Assembly (NCBI GenBank): GCA_951802425.1
Contig: OX637801.1
Coordinates: 1 to 64,000, forward strand
Source of the DNA: Clavaria fumosa
Lineage: Eukaryota; Basidiomycota; Agaricomycetes; Agaricales; Clavariaceae
Direction: 5' to 3'
Length of the DNA stretch: 64,000 nucleotides
Position 1 is the first letter of the stretch; each line of letters begins with the position of its first letter. Shown here piece by piece: positions 27,270 through 37,394 of the stretch. The notes beneath the pieces are model-generated. The model made no database searches. It was given only the letters and a program-made list of their open reading frames with translations, and was not told the DNA's origin. The position numbers were made by a program, and so were the translations under genes.

Positions 27270-28872
27270 GCGTGTGTGCGTTCGGCAGCGGTGGCAGCAA
27301 AGCAGCGACGACGACGGTAGCGGCGGCGGTGGTACCAGCAGCGGCGGCGGCGCCAACAGCGATGGCGGCGGCACCAGCAGCGGCGGCGCCAACAACGATG
27401 GCGGCGGTGGTGGTACCAGCAGCGGCGGCGGCGGCGACGACACCAGCAGCAGCGGCAGCGGCGACGACACCAGTAGCAGCGGCGGCGGCGCAGTGGCGAC
27501 AGCACCAGCAGCGGCGGCGGTGCAGCGGCGACGGCACCAGTAGCAGCGGCGGCGGCGCAGTGGCGACAGCACCAGCAGCGGCAGCGGCGACGACACCAGC
27601 GGCGGCGGCGGTGCAACGGTAGCGGCGGCGGCGGTACCAGCAGCAGCGGCGATGGCACCAGCAGCGGCGGCGACGACACCAGTAGCAGCGGCGGCGGCGC
27701 AGCGGCGACAGCACCAGCAGCAGCGGCGGCGGCGGTACCAGCAGCAGCGGCGACGGCACCAGCAGCGGCGGCGACGACACCAGTAGCAGCGGCGGCGGTG
27801 CAGCGGCGACGGCACCAGTAGCAGCGGCGGCGGCGCAGTGGCGACAGCACCAGCAGCGGCAGCGGCGACGACACCAGCGGCGGCGGCGGTACCAGCAGCA
27901 GCGGCGACGGCACCAGCAGCGGCGGCGACGACACCAGTAGCAGCGGCGGCGGCGCAGCGGCGACAGCACCAGCAGCAGCGACGGCGCAGCGGCGGCAACA
28001 CCAGCAGCAGCGGCGGCGGCGGCGGCAGTACCAGCAGCGGCGGCGACAGCACCAGCAGCAGCGGCGGCGGCGGCGGTACCAGCAGCGGCGGCGGCGGCGG
28101 CACCAGCAGCAGCGGCGGCGGTACCAGCAGCAGCGGCGACGGCACCAACAGCGGCGGCGACGACACCAGTAGCAGCGGCGGCGGCGCAGCGGCGGCGGCG
28201 CAGCGGCGACAGCACCAGCAGCAGCGGCGACAACACCAGCAGCAGCGGCGGCGGCGGTACCAGCGGCGGCGGCGACAGCACCAGCAGCAGCGGCGGCGGC
28301 GGCGGTACCAGCAGCGGCGGCCACAGCACCAGCACCAGCGGCGGCGCAGCGACGACAACGGTAGCGGCGGCGGCAGTACCAGCAGCAGCGGCAACGGCAC
28401 CAGCAGCGGCGGCGGCGGCAGTACCAGCGGCAACGGCACCAGCAGCAGCGGCGACGGCACCAGCAGCGGCAGCGGCGGCGCAGCGGCGACGACATCAGCA
28501 ACAGCGGCGGTGGCGCAGCGACGACGACGGTAGCGGCGGCGGCGGTACTAACAATGACGGCAGCGGCGGCGGCGGCGGCGGCGGCAGCACCAGCAGCGGC
28601 GGCGGCGGTGGCGGTAGCACCAGCAGCGGCGGCGGCGGTGGCGGTAGCACCAGCAGCGGCGGCGGCGGTGGCGGTAGCACCAGCAGCGGCAGCGGCGGTG
28701 GCGGTAGCACCAGCAGCGGCAGCGGCGGTGGCGGTAGCACCAGCAGCGGCAGCGGCGGTGGCGGTAGCACCAGCAGCGGCAGCGGCGGTGGCGGTAGCAC
28801 CAGCAGCGGCAGCGGCGGTGGCGGTAGCACCAGCAGCGGCAGCGGCAGTGGCACCAGCAGTAGCAGCAGTGT
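27270..28872. repeat. GC-rich trinucleotide expansion (GGC/GCA/GAC)
   Basis: About 1.6 kb of imperfect AGCAGCGGCGGCGGC-type triplet repeat with locally higher order; a 30-bp period (GGTGGCGGTAGCACCAGCAG) is regular over 28600-28850. It gives long ORFs in most frames (poly-Ala, Gly-Ser, Arg-Cys, Leu-Pro), including a 673-codon minus-strand frame. These are artefacts of stop-free repeat composition and no gene is called. Confidence 0.9.
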
Positions 28873-29184
28873 ATTGACCTGCTTTATATTTTTCTGATGT
28901 AGTTCTTGATTTGTAATTACTTGAGCTCATCTCAATGTCAATACCAATTTTGAATAGAATTTATTTTGGTTTCAGTATCAGCATTGGAAATGAGAGCAGC
29001 AGTGGTGACCTTGCTGTCTATGAGTTGTCTATGAGTCCTCTATATTATACTGCCTAGTGCTCCATAGATGTCAACCATCTTGGCAGTTCCTGTGAGAAGA
29101 GGACCTGCCTATGGCAGCTATGACTCCTATGACTCCTATGGATTCCTCCCTAGAACTGGGGAGACAACCCAGGTTTTGCTGATG

Positions 29185-29666
29185 CTGCGATGACTTCTAC
29201 GAAGCGGCCACACGCTGTGGATGTCACAGCCTGAAAGTTCGGTGTGTATATTTTGTCTGATCGTATCTTGTCCGTAGTACTACTAACTAAGTCGCCGTCT
29301 TGTATTTCATCTTTTGAATACGGGAGGGTTCGGTCACACGAAGTGTGACAAGAACGCGCCGCGAACGAAAGGCCCCCCTCGCGCACCCCATCGACGATCA
29401 TCCCCCACTGCTCAAGTTACATTGCGTCATGTACTCTCAACATCCCTCTATGACATCATGAGCCTCCCTACATATATATAATCACTGTCTCCATCTGTCC
29501 TGCCCTCCTCCCTCTCTCCCCCAGCCCCAACACTCGAATCCATTCTTCCGAAGTCACTACATTTTCACGCTACCCACCCTCCTCTCCCTGTGTATTGATG
29601 GCTAGTCTCTTCGTGCTCGGAGTAGCTATCCGAGCCCTAGTTCATGTTTTGATCTTTATTCATTTA
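29185..29666. other. Intergenic, nothing recognised
   Basis: Single-copy-looking sequence between the TIR element and the first TA-flanked MITE. An 83-codon minus-strand ORF (29150-29401) starts inside the element end and shows no family features, so it is not called. Confidence 0.5.
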
Positions 29667-29933
29667 CTGTAGTTTTTCGACCAGATGTTTGTCACAGGTC
29701 ACAGGAGATCATGAACTGAACTCATTTTCTGTGACTGTCACAGTCTTTTGGCAATGGCGAACTCAGCTCAGTAGTACAATTTGGTGGCAGCAGTGGCAAA
29801 CGGTGCCAAGTCTGCCACCATGCCACCACACGAACTTGAGGTCACATATGGAATCTACCACCGAACTCCCATGGAGGTGGTGGCTGTGATGCTTACATAA
29901 CTGTGGCTGGAACATCTGGTCGAAAAACTACAG
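29667..29933. mobile_element. TA-flanked MITE with 23-bp inverted ends
   Basis: 267 bp bounded by CTGTAGTTTTTCGACCAGAT... and its complement ...ATCTGGTCGAAAAACTACAG; the inverted ends are perfect for 23 bases. TA lies immediately outside both ends (29665-29666 and 29934-29935), as expected for Tc1/mariner-type insertion. The interior (ACAGGTCACAGG, GGTGGCAGCAGTGG) has no transposase. The terminus resembles that of the element at 58381 (CTGTCGTTTTCACG). Confidence 0.85.
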
Positions 29934-30000
29934 TATTATTAATACTCAGTATACCAGTATTCAATGAGTCATGTGATGTGACCCATTGCCCGGATTCCAA

Positions 30001-30113
30001 CACATCAGTGGTTTCAATATTCAGGGCTTAAACTGTTTATCCAGCCAATCAGAAGAATCACATGACTCTGATTAAGATTCGAAAGGCCTCTGAATATTGA
30101 AACCACCGATGTG
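30001..30113. mobile_element. 113-bp short inverted-repeat element
   Basis: CACATCAGTGGTTTCAATAT at the left mirrors ATATTGAAACCACCGATGTG at the right with one mismatch. The repeat runs about 24 bases inward. CAA is found on both sides and could be a 3-bp target duplication. The interior is too short for a gene. It is read as a tiny MITE or solo hairpin. Confidence 0.65.
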
Positions 30114-30619
30114 CAAGGGAAGGGAGCGGCTTTTTAGGCCTCTGCGCATGCTGTGAGTCCCCCCATTTCGGCTTCGCCGGCTCTTTTTCTCGGCTTCGCC
30201 GTCTGGTCTGTGTTTTGTCTCAGTGAGATGCTATTGTCGTAGCAGATGTCTCACTCGAGTCTGATAAGTGCTGTCGACCTCCAGCTCCCTCGTCTGCGCC
30301 GCTCTTCTGCTCCTCTCGTGTCACTCAAAGATCAGCGCAGGTGAGCGGCTCAGCTTTCCGCACCTCAGCTCTCCGAGCTGACCTTCCTTCGCCTCCAGAT
30401 ACACTTTGTGGCCTCTCCTCACTTTGTTAGCTTGCCACATACACGTATCAGAGTATGCGTGCACTCCTCTTAGTTGTTCGTTATCTACTCTTCTCCGGCC
30501 CCTCTCTCTTCTCCTTCTCTATTTTCTTTCCTCAGATTCATTCGAAGGACTCGACTCTCCTTAGTGATGCATTCATCAATGCAGGAAGCTCCTCTTCGGA
30601 GCCATTTCTCTCTCCTGCC

Positions 30620-31455
30620 ATTCTTGCAGGAGCGCCACACCTCGCCAAACTTCTCTGCTCAGAGATCGACCCTTACCTCAAAGGACCTACCGTATTCGTC
30701 GTCTATTCGAATCTGAGAAGTACCAGGATGAGGTGGTTGATGTCTTGCAGAGACAAAGACTTCAAGAGCCGCTACCAAAGGTCCTCTGGTGGGATATTGT
30801 CCAAGACAAAATGGTATCTTTCGATAAGATCAACGGGTCTTTTGACAAAGGCTTTGACTTTGCCGAGGCACCCCGAGACGTTGGAGGAGGCTTTGTCCTC
30901 GTCAAAAATGAACATGTCCTTGGAAAGAAGCCCGTTCGAACCGAGGCCGAATGGCTCAGGTGCTTTGATGCCTGGGTCAGCGGGGTGGTTCTCGTTTACA
31001 AACACAGATCCTCGGAACCCGGGGAGTTTCGGAGCATTGTCTGTGAAATCTTTCACAAGGTCCCTGAAGACCCTTCTCTTGCCATTCAGTTTGACTGCGA
31101 AGTCCGAGAACGTTATGGAAAAAATCCTTTTTGGATTGATAATTGGGCTGAGCACAACAGTTCTTTCCTTGTGTGGGTCGTTTCTGCAGCTTGGTCTTTG
31201 GGGGCCTTTTCCAAGCGTCCCTCACCTGGGGAGGTTTCACCTTCAAAACGCCTCAAAGCTGTTTGCGAAAACTGGAATTTTGGTAAATGTGAGGAAATGC
31301 CTTGTCGTAACCGTCGGAGGCATGGTCTCTGCAGCGAGTGTGGGGACAAGCATCGAGCAATTGATGTCTCCGGATGCCTTGGAAAGCTCAAGGGTCGACG
31401 GCAGAAGCTTTTTGCGGACAGGGATGGAACAGCCTTCGGACTTGGGAAGGATTAG
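30620..31455 (+). pseudogene. Gag-like ORF of the DIRS-like element
   Basis: An open frame reading YRIRRLFESEKYQDEVVDVL and onward to a stop at 31455. Its C-terminal part carries a Cys/His cluster: C-x7-C-x4-C, then H, then C-x2-C-x3-H (CENWNFGKCEEMPC ... CSECGDKH). Similar nucleic-acid-binding clusters end the gag proteins of basidiomycete DIRS-like elements. The start could not be fixed because no ATG in this frame is convincing; the open frame begins upstream of 30733. It overlaps the frame that becomes RT. Role: RNA packaging in the particle, if it were intact. Confidence 0.55.
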
Positions 31456-31499
31456 GTCGATTGGTTCTTCTTCAAAAAGGAGAGCCTCGGACATTCTTA

Positions 31500-32510
31500 T
31501 TTCGCCTTCTTTTCGTCGAGGGTTTGCCTGGACAAGCTCTCTCTGCGATACATCTCCTTCAGCATTATACACATTAACTGCCTTGCCTTTGCCTGACCCA
31601 CCTCAGCATCTCTTTGAAAATCTTGAAATTAAAGCAGCACTGAAAATGTATAAAGATCACATTCATGTTGACACACCTTTCAATGTTACAAAGCTCGAGT
31701 CTTTGTTACACTCACATCCTAACCAGCCATTCGTTGCCTCGGTTATTAAAGGACTTCGCAAAGGATTTTGGCCCCTGGACGAGGGCGATTGGGAGGTTGA
31801 GCTTGAGGATGTTATGGAAAACTATTCTAGTGAAGAAACGGACCTCGCTGCAATCCGGGCATTTCGAGACCGAGAGCAAAGCACAGGGCGCTGGTCCATG
31901 GAGATCGGGCATCTCCTTCCTGGTACAAAGGTCTCCCCATTGTTTGTCGTCTGGCAAGGAGGAAAACCAAGGGTTATTAATGACCACTCGGGCTCAGGCT
32001 TGAATAATGGGATCCCTCACGAGGAGGCCAAAGTCCGATATGACAATATGCTTGACTTTGGTCAGGTCCTGCACAACGCAAAGCTGAGATTTCCTGGGCA
32101 GCGTCTTATTACCTTCAAGAGTGACGTTGCTTAAAGCTTTTCTCAACCTGCCTGCTCATCCGATCTGGCAGCTGCGTCAATGTGTCCAAATTGATGGAAA
32201 AATTTACATCATTCGCAGACTCGTCTTGGGAAGCCGTGCCTCCATCTCTTACAGAGGAGCTTTGAGACCTCATCGGCAGGTCCAGCTGCTGATCTTCTGG
32301 GAGGCAATCAAGTGTCCATTTGATAATGAGAAACAGGAGTCGGGGTGTCCACTTAAAATTATAGGTTTCTGGGTGGATATCAATGCCGGATCAATCTCCT
32401 TGGAGGCTGAGGACATTGTTTTTAAGGTACATGACTTCTTAGAGACTCGGGGCGGAAGCCTGCGCTGCCCGAATTGTGGCGTCTATCTGGGCATCTTAAC
32501 TGGCTCCTGA
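31500..32510 (+). pseudogene. Reverse transcriptase, frameshifted, catalytic core missing
   Basis: The first part (to the stop at 32134) carries DIRS-type RT landmarks: HPNQPFVASVIKGLRKGFWP, then WQGGKPRVINDHSGSGLNNG, then FKSDVA. An extra T near 32131 turns the expected SDVA-K-AFLNLP into a stop; the reading continues in the next frame with AFLNLPAHPIWQL and LVLGSRAS. After GSRAS one expects the finger/palm helix and the YxDD box. Instead the sequence jumps within about 30 codons to IIGFWVDINAGSISLEAEDI, normally downstream of YxDD. So the catalytic aspartates are deleted. A further frame change joins it to the RNase H ORF. Confidence 0.8.
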
Positions 32511-33166
32511 ACGTCCTACCTTGGGGACGTCCTGCATTGACTGAACTTTACCGAAAGACCAGTGGGAAGACTCACCCATCGAGTGGAGTCTTCATCAATG
32601 CGGAAGTTCGTCGTGACCTTTTGTGGTTAATCGAGACAATTCCATCTGCAATTGGTATTCACTTCATCGATGAAGGGCAGTGGACTGATGAAGATGCCAA
32701 CTTCGTTATGTGGACAGATGCCAGCTTGCGGCTGGGGCTCTCTTTTGTCTATACAGGGGACAGGTTTGCTTACCAGATTCAAGAACCTGCTTCAGGCATG
32801 GTTGTCGATATCTTCTTTTTGGAGCTTGTCGCTATCATGTCCGCAATTCATCATGCTGCTGGTTTACCTCACCCTCCCCATCGGCTTCTCATTTGGACCG
32901 ATAGCCTAGATTCTGTCAGGGCTTTCAACTCTCTTCATGTGTCAGAGTCAGTTCACAATGGGCCTCTGCTTGGTGTGGCCTCAATTATTTTGCGATCTGG
33001 GATTGACCTCAGAGTCTGCCACATTCCCGGGAAAGACAATCTACGTGCAGATTTGCTCTCTTGCAATCTGCTTGATGAGTTCGCCCGGCGATTTCCTTCA
33101 TACCGCGTCCGCACCTTCGATCCTCCTCGGGAGCTTCTGCCGGCGCGATGGCAGGGTTGCTTTTGA
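32474..33166 (+). CDS. RNase H domain ORF of the DIRS-like element
   Basis: 230 codons with an N-terminal connection segment (NWLLNVLPWGRPALTELYRK) and an RNase HI-like domain. The four acidic positions can be read as WTDAS, LELVAI, WTDSLDSV and GKDNLRADLLS, so the active-site set appears complete. It would degrade the RNA strand of the replication hybrid. The ORF is intact but separated from RT by a frame change, and it overlaps the recombinase start by 19 bases. Called as a relic domain of the element rather than a host gene. Confidence 0.75.
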   Translation: MWRLSGHLNWLLNVLPWGRPALTELYRKTSGKTHPSSGVFINAEVRRDLLWLIETIPSAIGIHFIDEGQWTDEDANFVMWTDASLRLGLSFVYTGDRFAYQIQEPASGMVVDIFFLELVAIMSAIHHAAGLPHPPHRLLIWTDSLDSVRAFNSLHVSESVHNGPLLGVASIILRSGIDLRVCHIPGKDNLRADLLSCNLLDEFARRFPSYRVRTFDPPRELLPARWQGCF

Positions 33167-34213
33167 AACAATTGGGTGAGTCATCCAAGATGGCTCGCCC
33201 TCCCATCTCGTTGCAGGATTTGGACTTGCGGGTTCAGTTCCTTCGCACGAACGCCATCGAGGCCTCCACTCGAAAAAATTATACAACAGGAGCCCGTGAT
33301 TATATTCGTTTTTGCTTGACACATGGGCTCTCTCTTGACCCAACTCTATCGACTTTGTCTCGTTACATTGCCTTTACTTCTCTGTTTATTGGTTCGGCAC
33401 CGAAGTATCTCTCGGGCGCTCATCATTTTCTTTTAGATTTGTTTCCATATTTTGATCAAAATCGTGCACATCCTCTTGTGCAGGCTACCATTACTGGGGC
33501 CAAGAAAACTCGTGGGGATGGCGTGACACGAAAATCACCCCTTCAGGTCCCACATCTCCAGGCTTTTGAGCACATCGCAGCTGCCACCGGAGCTTATGAT
33601 GACCTGCTCTTCATAACAATACTCTCTTGCGCTTTTTATGGGTGCCACCGGATGGGAGTTAGTGCTGAGTGTAAAGGACCTGAAAGACTGGCGGAAGGTC
33701 ATCAAACGCGGTTCTCTATCATTTGTGGGATGTCGAGCCCAGTACAGGCTTCCCTATCACAAGGGGGACAGACTCTACCGTGGTACTGATATTTTGCTCA
33801 TAGCACAGGAGCATGCTTGTCCTGTTCGCTTGCTGCACAACTACATTTCAATGCGAGATCAGTTGCATGGGGCCAAAGCAGCTGCCTTCTTACGAGAGGA
33901 TGGTTCACTACCTACACGAGCTTGGTTTGAGGGACGTTTCTTCAGAATTCTAGACCACAGCTTTGGTGGTCACTCTGCTCGGGCTGGAGGAGCGACTTTC
34001 TATGCATCCTTGGGCCTCTCTGAGGACATCATTCAGGCCCTCAGTCGTTGGTCCTCGCAGTCTTGGAAGGTCTACATTCGCGACAATCCAGCGGTTCGGG
34101 CTGAAGCACAGCTTGCCACTTTGCACGTCACACGGTCTCACCACCTTCCACCTATCCCTGCTCGCTCTCATCTTCTTGCACCGCCACCATCCCCCTCACG
34201 CACACACACATAG
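33148..34213 (+). pseudogene. Tyrosine recombinase, split by a 1-base frameshift
   Basis: The N-terminal half (ATG 33148) has a core-binding segment (STRKNYTTGARDYIRFCLTH) and reaches the first catalytic arginine in FYGCHRMG. At about 33655 one base is missing; the expected RMG-ELVL continues only in the next frame, which runs ELVLSVKDLKDWRKVI and on. The second half has GGHSARAGGAT (His and second Arg), RWSSQSW, and the nucleophile in VYIRDNP, with the tyrosine codon at 34072-34074. All catalytic residues are therefore present but divided over two frames. In the family this enzyme inserts the circular DNA copy by strand exchange. Confidence 0.85.
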
Positions 34214-34270
34214 GCTCTTTTTAGCTTGTTTCTCTGCTCGCTTCCCAATTCAAATTCCCGTTTGAGAAGG

Positions 34271-35074
34271 CCCTGCTGTGGCCTTCTTGGTAGCGCTAAC
34301 GAGTCAGCCTGAGCGGCAGAGGCGCTGGGCGTTAGCGAGGTTATGGGCGATATTGGTGTTACCAGCACGTTCCCCTTTGGGTTGGGGGATGGAGCCATTC
34401 TCGCAAGAGAGTGGCTAAAATTGGGTATGAACAACACAGACACATCCTCACGGCAGTACACCGCGATCATTCACCGCCAATCCTACTCAGTGGCACCAAA
34501 GGCCTACTCGCCATCGCCAAATTCCTACGAATATCCGGAGCGTTTACTTCCACCGGGAAACCACTAGAACCTAGGGCCCCCCAGAGTTGCCTGGCCTTAA
34601 TCTCTCAGATACCACCACATTTTCGCCGGAACCCCCTGACCCACACTAAATCACAGCAATCATACGTATTTCATACTGTACCTACTATACATATACTACC
34701 TACATCCTCACCCCGCACATCTACCTCACCAAAACCCATGTACTTCACGTACAACCGCGTCTTTGTCCTAGCCACATGTTGCGGTATATAAATGGTGATT
34801 CAAAATAAATAAATAAATAAATAACCAGCACGTGATCGGCACGTGATTACCTCGTACTTCGCCATACTCATACTCCAATCGCCTTTTTCACACTTGGCCA
34901 ACACCGTGTCGTCGTTGCGCGGTCTGTGAGCACTGAGTTGTGTTCACATTCTGTACTCTTGTTACATTGCTTATCCTGCCAACCTGTCACCTTGTCACCC
35001 TCTCGCCATTCTGTCGCGCTTTTCACCCTTGGCCCAACTCCTGACTCAGTCGCCGCATCCCACATAATCCAATC
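34271..35074. other. Intergenic, with AATA microsatellite
   Basis: No supported gene. A TAGCGCTAACG block near 34292 and a short-period tail of AATAAATAAATAAATAAATA at 34805-34824 bracket about 530 bases, an outline like a SINE (polymerase III-like head, simple-repeat tail). No box B was found, so this stays unproven. CCAGCACGTGATCGGCACGTG repeats a CACGTG word just after the tail. Upstream of the next gene a CCAAT word lies at 35068. Confidence 0.4.
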
Positions 35075-37279
35075 ATGTCATCATGTAGGTATTCATTGTT
35101 TTGTTTTTTACCATATTTTAACGTCACAATTCAGTGTCTTCAGGTGTTCATGCAATCCTAGACGATCACCGTGTCATCCTAGGTGTCAACACTTGGGCGA
35201 ACTTTATCCCACAGCCACCATCGCCGTCGCTCACAGAGTACCCCTACTTTGACGGGACATGGGGACCGAACGAATGGTCGAGGTTGCCCTTCGGTTTTGA
35301 TCCAAGGAGCCCATACCTCGCGTGGATGCCGTTGTCCTGGAATGAGGAACTCTCGTCGTATCACGTCCGATCTGCGACTCTCAATTTCCGACTACTGCCG
35401 GGTGACTTTGAGCCGGACACTCCCCAATCTTCGCAAGGGAGGATAGCGAAACATCGACTCGAGGACATCAAGCAAGAGATTTCATTTTATTGCCAAATTT
35501 TTCCTAAATATATCAACACATTACGCTCCTTCCCCGGGGAGTACGCGCCAGGGTGGAAGTATTCCGACGTCCTGGTTCCCGATCCAGACATGATTGCATC
35601 GCGGCATAGTTGGGTGAAGCTAGATGCTTGGGAGTCTTCGTATGCTGACATAGAGCTCGTCTTGGCTACGTTGAGACGAGCCGTCGTCGAGTTGCAAGCG
35701 TTCATGATATGGGTACAGCAAGCACCTCACTTTCATCCCGATCGTGTCCAGAAACCCGTTCTTTACGTTTCTCGAGGCTCGTATGCGCAAAATCCGGCCG
35801 AATACAACTATCTGCGCCTCATGGGCGTACCGGCGTATATAATCACTCCCTGGCCTGTCTTTATTACGTCGGGGTCGATTCCTGTGGAAGTCGTATCTTG
35901 GAATCGAATTCTTACCAATCGACGACGAGAAGACTGCCTCCCGGAGGCAGAGCACAACTGGTTTGGGAATCTGAGGCAGTTCCATCATACATGGCAGCTA
36001 TATTGCTATCCCCCCCACGTTCGCAATCCTCTCTGTTTTGAGCAGACAGCGCGGGGGTTCGGCGAGGCGCGGCTCGATAAACACAATCCACATCCGCGCA
36101 TCGGACGGGCGTACCGTCGTTGGCAACATGAAATCCGGGAGAGGGCCATTCAGGTTAAACGGCGTGATTTACAAATCACAAACGATATCCGAGGGATGTT
36201 CGGGCTTCGTGAGTGTCTCTTTTGGTTGTATCGCATTGGGCTAACGAGGCGTTAAGCATCTCTCGTGGAACAGAAGGATTTAGCCAGTAGCACATGGCAT
36301 CCGTCAACCCATCTGTGGCTCAATATCATTTCTACGACCACGGAAAATCGACTCCTCCGTAACTGGACCACTTCCCCGGCCACAATTCCATGGCCATCTC
36401 ATTATCCTGACCCAACTTCGCCTGCTCGACTGATACCCGTATGGAAGTCCACATGCCCCCCCCCCCCATCTATTCCGGACTCAGAACCTCCGAAAAATAC
36501 TGTTCCAGTTGTACGTCTTGCGCTGCATCATGCCCATTTGGTTCCCGCGTATCTCGGATGTCACCAGCTTCGACGATTCCAAATATGCCCTGTCAACTCA
36601 GCAGTGGCGCGATATTCTCCACGGATCGTATTGGAAGTCTCAGTGGCCAGTCCAGGGCCGTCGATTCAATCCAACAGTCAATCCGCTTTTCGAACCCACG
36701 TTCTTCTGGAAGTATGGTGGCTCGACCATCCTCGGAGAAGTTGCCGAGCCAGATAAGTTGGATCTTCGACCCAAGCTAAGGGATGGGACACCATTGTGCC
36801 CTGAGCACTTCGAATCGGAAGCTCTCCGGGAATTTGTGTTGTGGGATCTGAGTGTCACACATATGCAGCTATGTGTCCAGGCCGCGGATGAATTGTATTC
36901 CCGAGCTACGGGGACTGGGGAGGAGATGCAACAGCGGAGGGAGCGTCGAGCAAAGCTATTCCGAGGCACATGGGGTCCAAAGTTAATCCATAAGAGCCCC
37001 CCTTGGGAGTCGGAGCTTCCGAGTGTGCGCCGGGCATGGCTGAAGCGACTGCGAGATTTCGTCAAGGAGTGGGATCTGCCCCCTGGTTCTAATGTTTTCA
37101 CCCGTCAGCATGACTTCGACACCGACCTGATGGCGTTATCCCTTGAAGATTACGATTTTTATGAAAATTGCCTTGTACGAATAGTCATGCATTGTATCGT
37201 TCATGGCTATAACGTTCTACCCCCCGTCCTTACTGTTCAACCATCTCTCGCACAGATCGAGCCATATCTTAGTATTTGA
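35075..37279 (+). CDS. Unknown ~700-aa protein, one homopolymer frameshift
   Basis: Model: ATG 35075, intron 35085-35143 (GTAGGT...TTCAG), exon to 36208, intron 36209-36256 (GTGAGT, CTAAC branch, TTAAG), exon to the stop at 37277-37279. The second intron removes an in-frame stop. The coding length is one base too long: the frame reading PARLIPVWKST must become LFRTQNLRKILFQLYV right at a run of twelve C (36456-36467). Eleven C would give a single 698-aa protein, so a sequencing error or a true frameshift lies there. The product is rich in Trp, Tyr and Pro (NTWANFIPQPP, RSPYLAWMPLSW, YVSRGSYAQNPAEYNYLRLM, VTSFDDSKYALSTQQW) with a charged coiled segment near the end. No family is recognised and no signal peptide is seen. 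The layout fits a globular cytosolic or nuclear protein. Confidence 0.65.
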
Positions 37280-37394
37280 TATACCTCAATACCTTTATTT
37301 ATGGATTCAAGACGGGATAGGGATTCCAGCAACCCAGTAGTAATAAGAGAAAACAGCAATATAGGTAGGTAATAACTTATTCAAAAAAAGAAAT

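Larger units (their letters stand above)
26254..29184 (+). mobile_element. TIR element with captured ACL4 fragment, copy 1
   Basis: Both ends carry the same 15-bp inverted repeat: CATCAGCAAAACCTG at 26254 and its complement CAGGTTTTGCTGATG at 29184. An inverted second copy with the same ends lies at 47993-50591. In order it holds an A/T-rich subterminal part with three 30-bp repeats (CCATCTATAGAGTACTTGAC type, 26335-26430), an exon-intron fragment of an ACL4-like gene, a long GC-rich trinucleotide expansion, and a second subterminal region. There is no transposase ORF. It replaces the expected continuation of the palindrome copy at its left. No clear target duplication is visible at this copy. 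The arrangement resembles Pack-type non-autonomous transposons that carry host gene pieces. Confidence 0.8.
30150..34270 (+). mobile_element. Decayed DIRS-like tyrosine-recombinase retroelement
   Basis: Gag, RT, RNase H and tyrosine recombinase follow each other on the plus strand, the order of DIRS-type retroelements, which use a recombinase instead of an integrase. At least two single-base frameshifts (near 32132 in RT and 33655 in the recombinase) and an apparent deletion of the RT catalytic core show it is dead. Outer limits are approximate: a GGCTTCGCCG-rich stretch near 30165 precedes the ORFs and a GCGCTAACG/GGCGTTAGCG inverted pair follows near 34295-34340. Split terminal repeats typical of DIRS were not identified. 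Confidence 0.82.

Noticed and set aside
26909..28930. 673-codon minus-strand ORF and other long Ala, Gly-Ser, Arg-Cys and Leu-Pro ORFs, also at 48247-49944
   Set aside because: Products of a stop-free trinucleotide repeat read in several frames; the reading continues antisense through the captured ACL4 exon.
34290..34824. SINE with AATA tail
   Set aside because: Head and tail outline is suggestive but no polymerase III boxes or target duplication were found, and no second copy is in the window.
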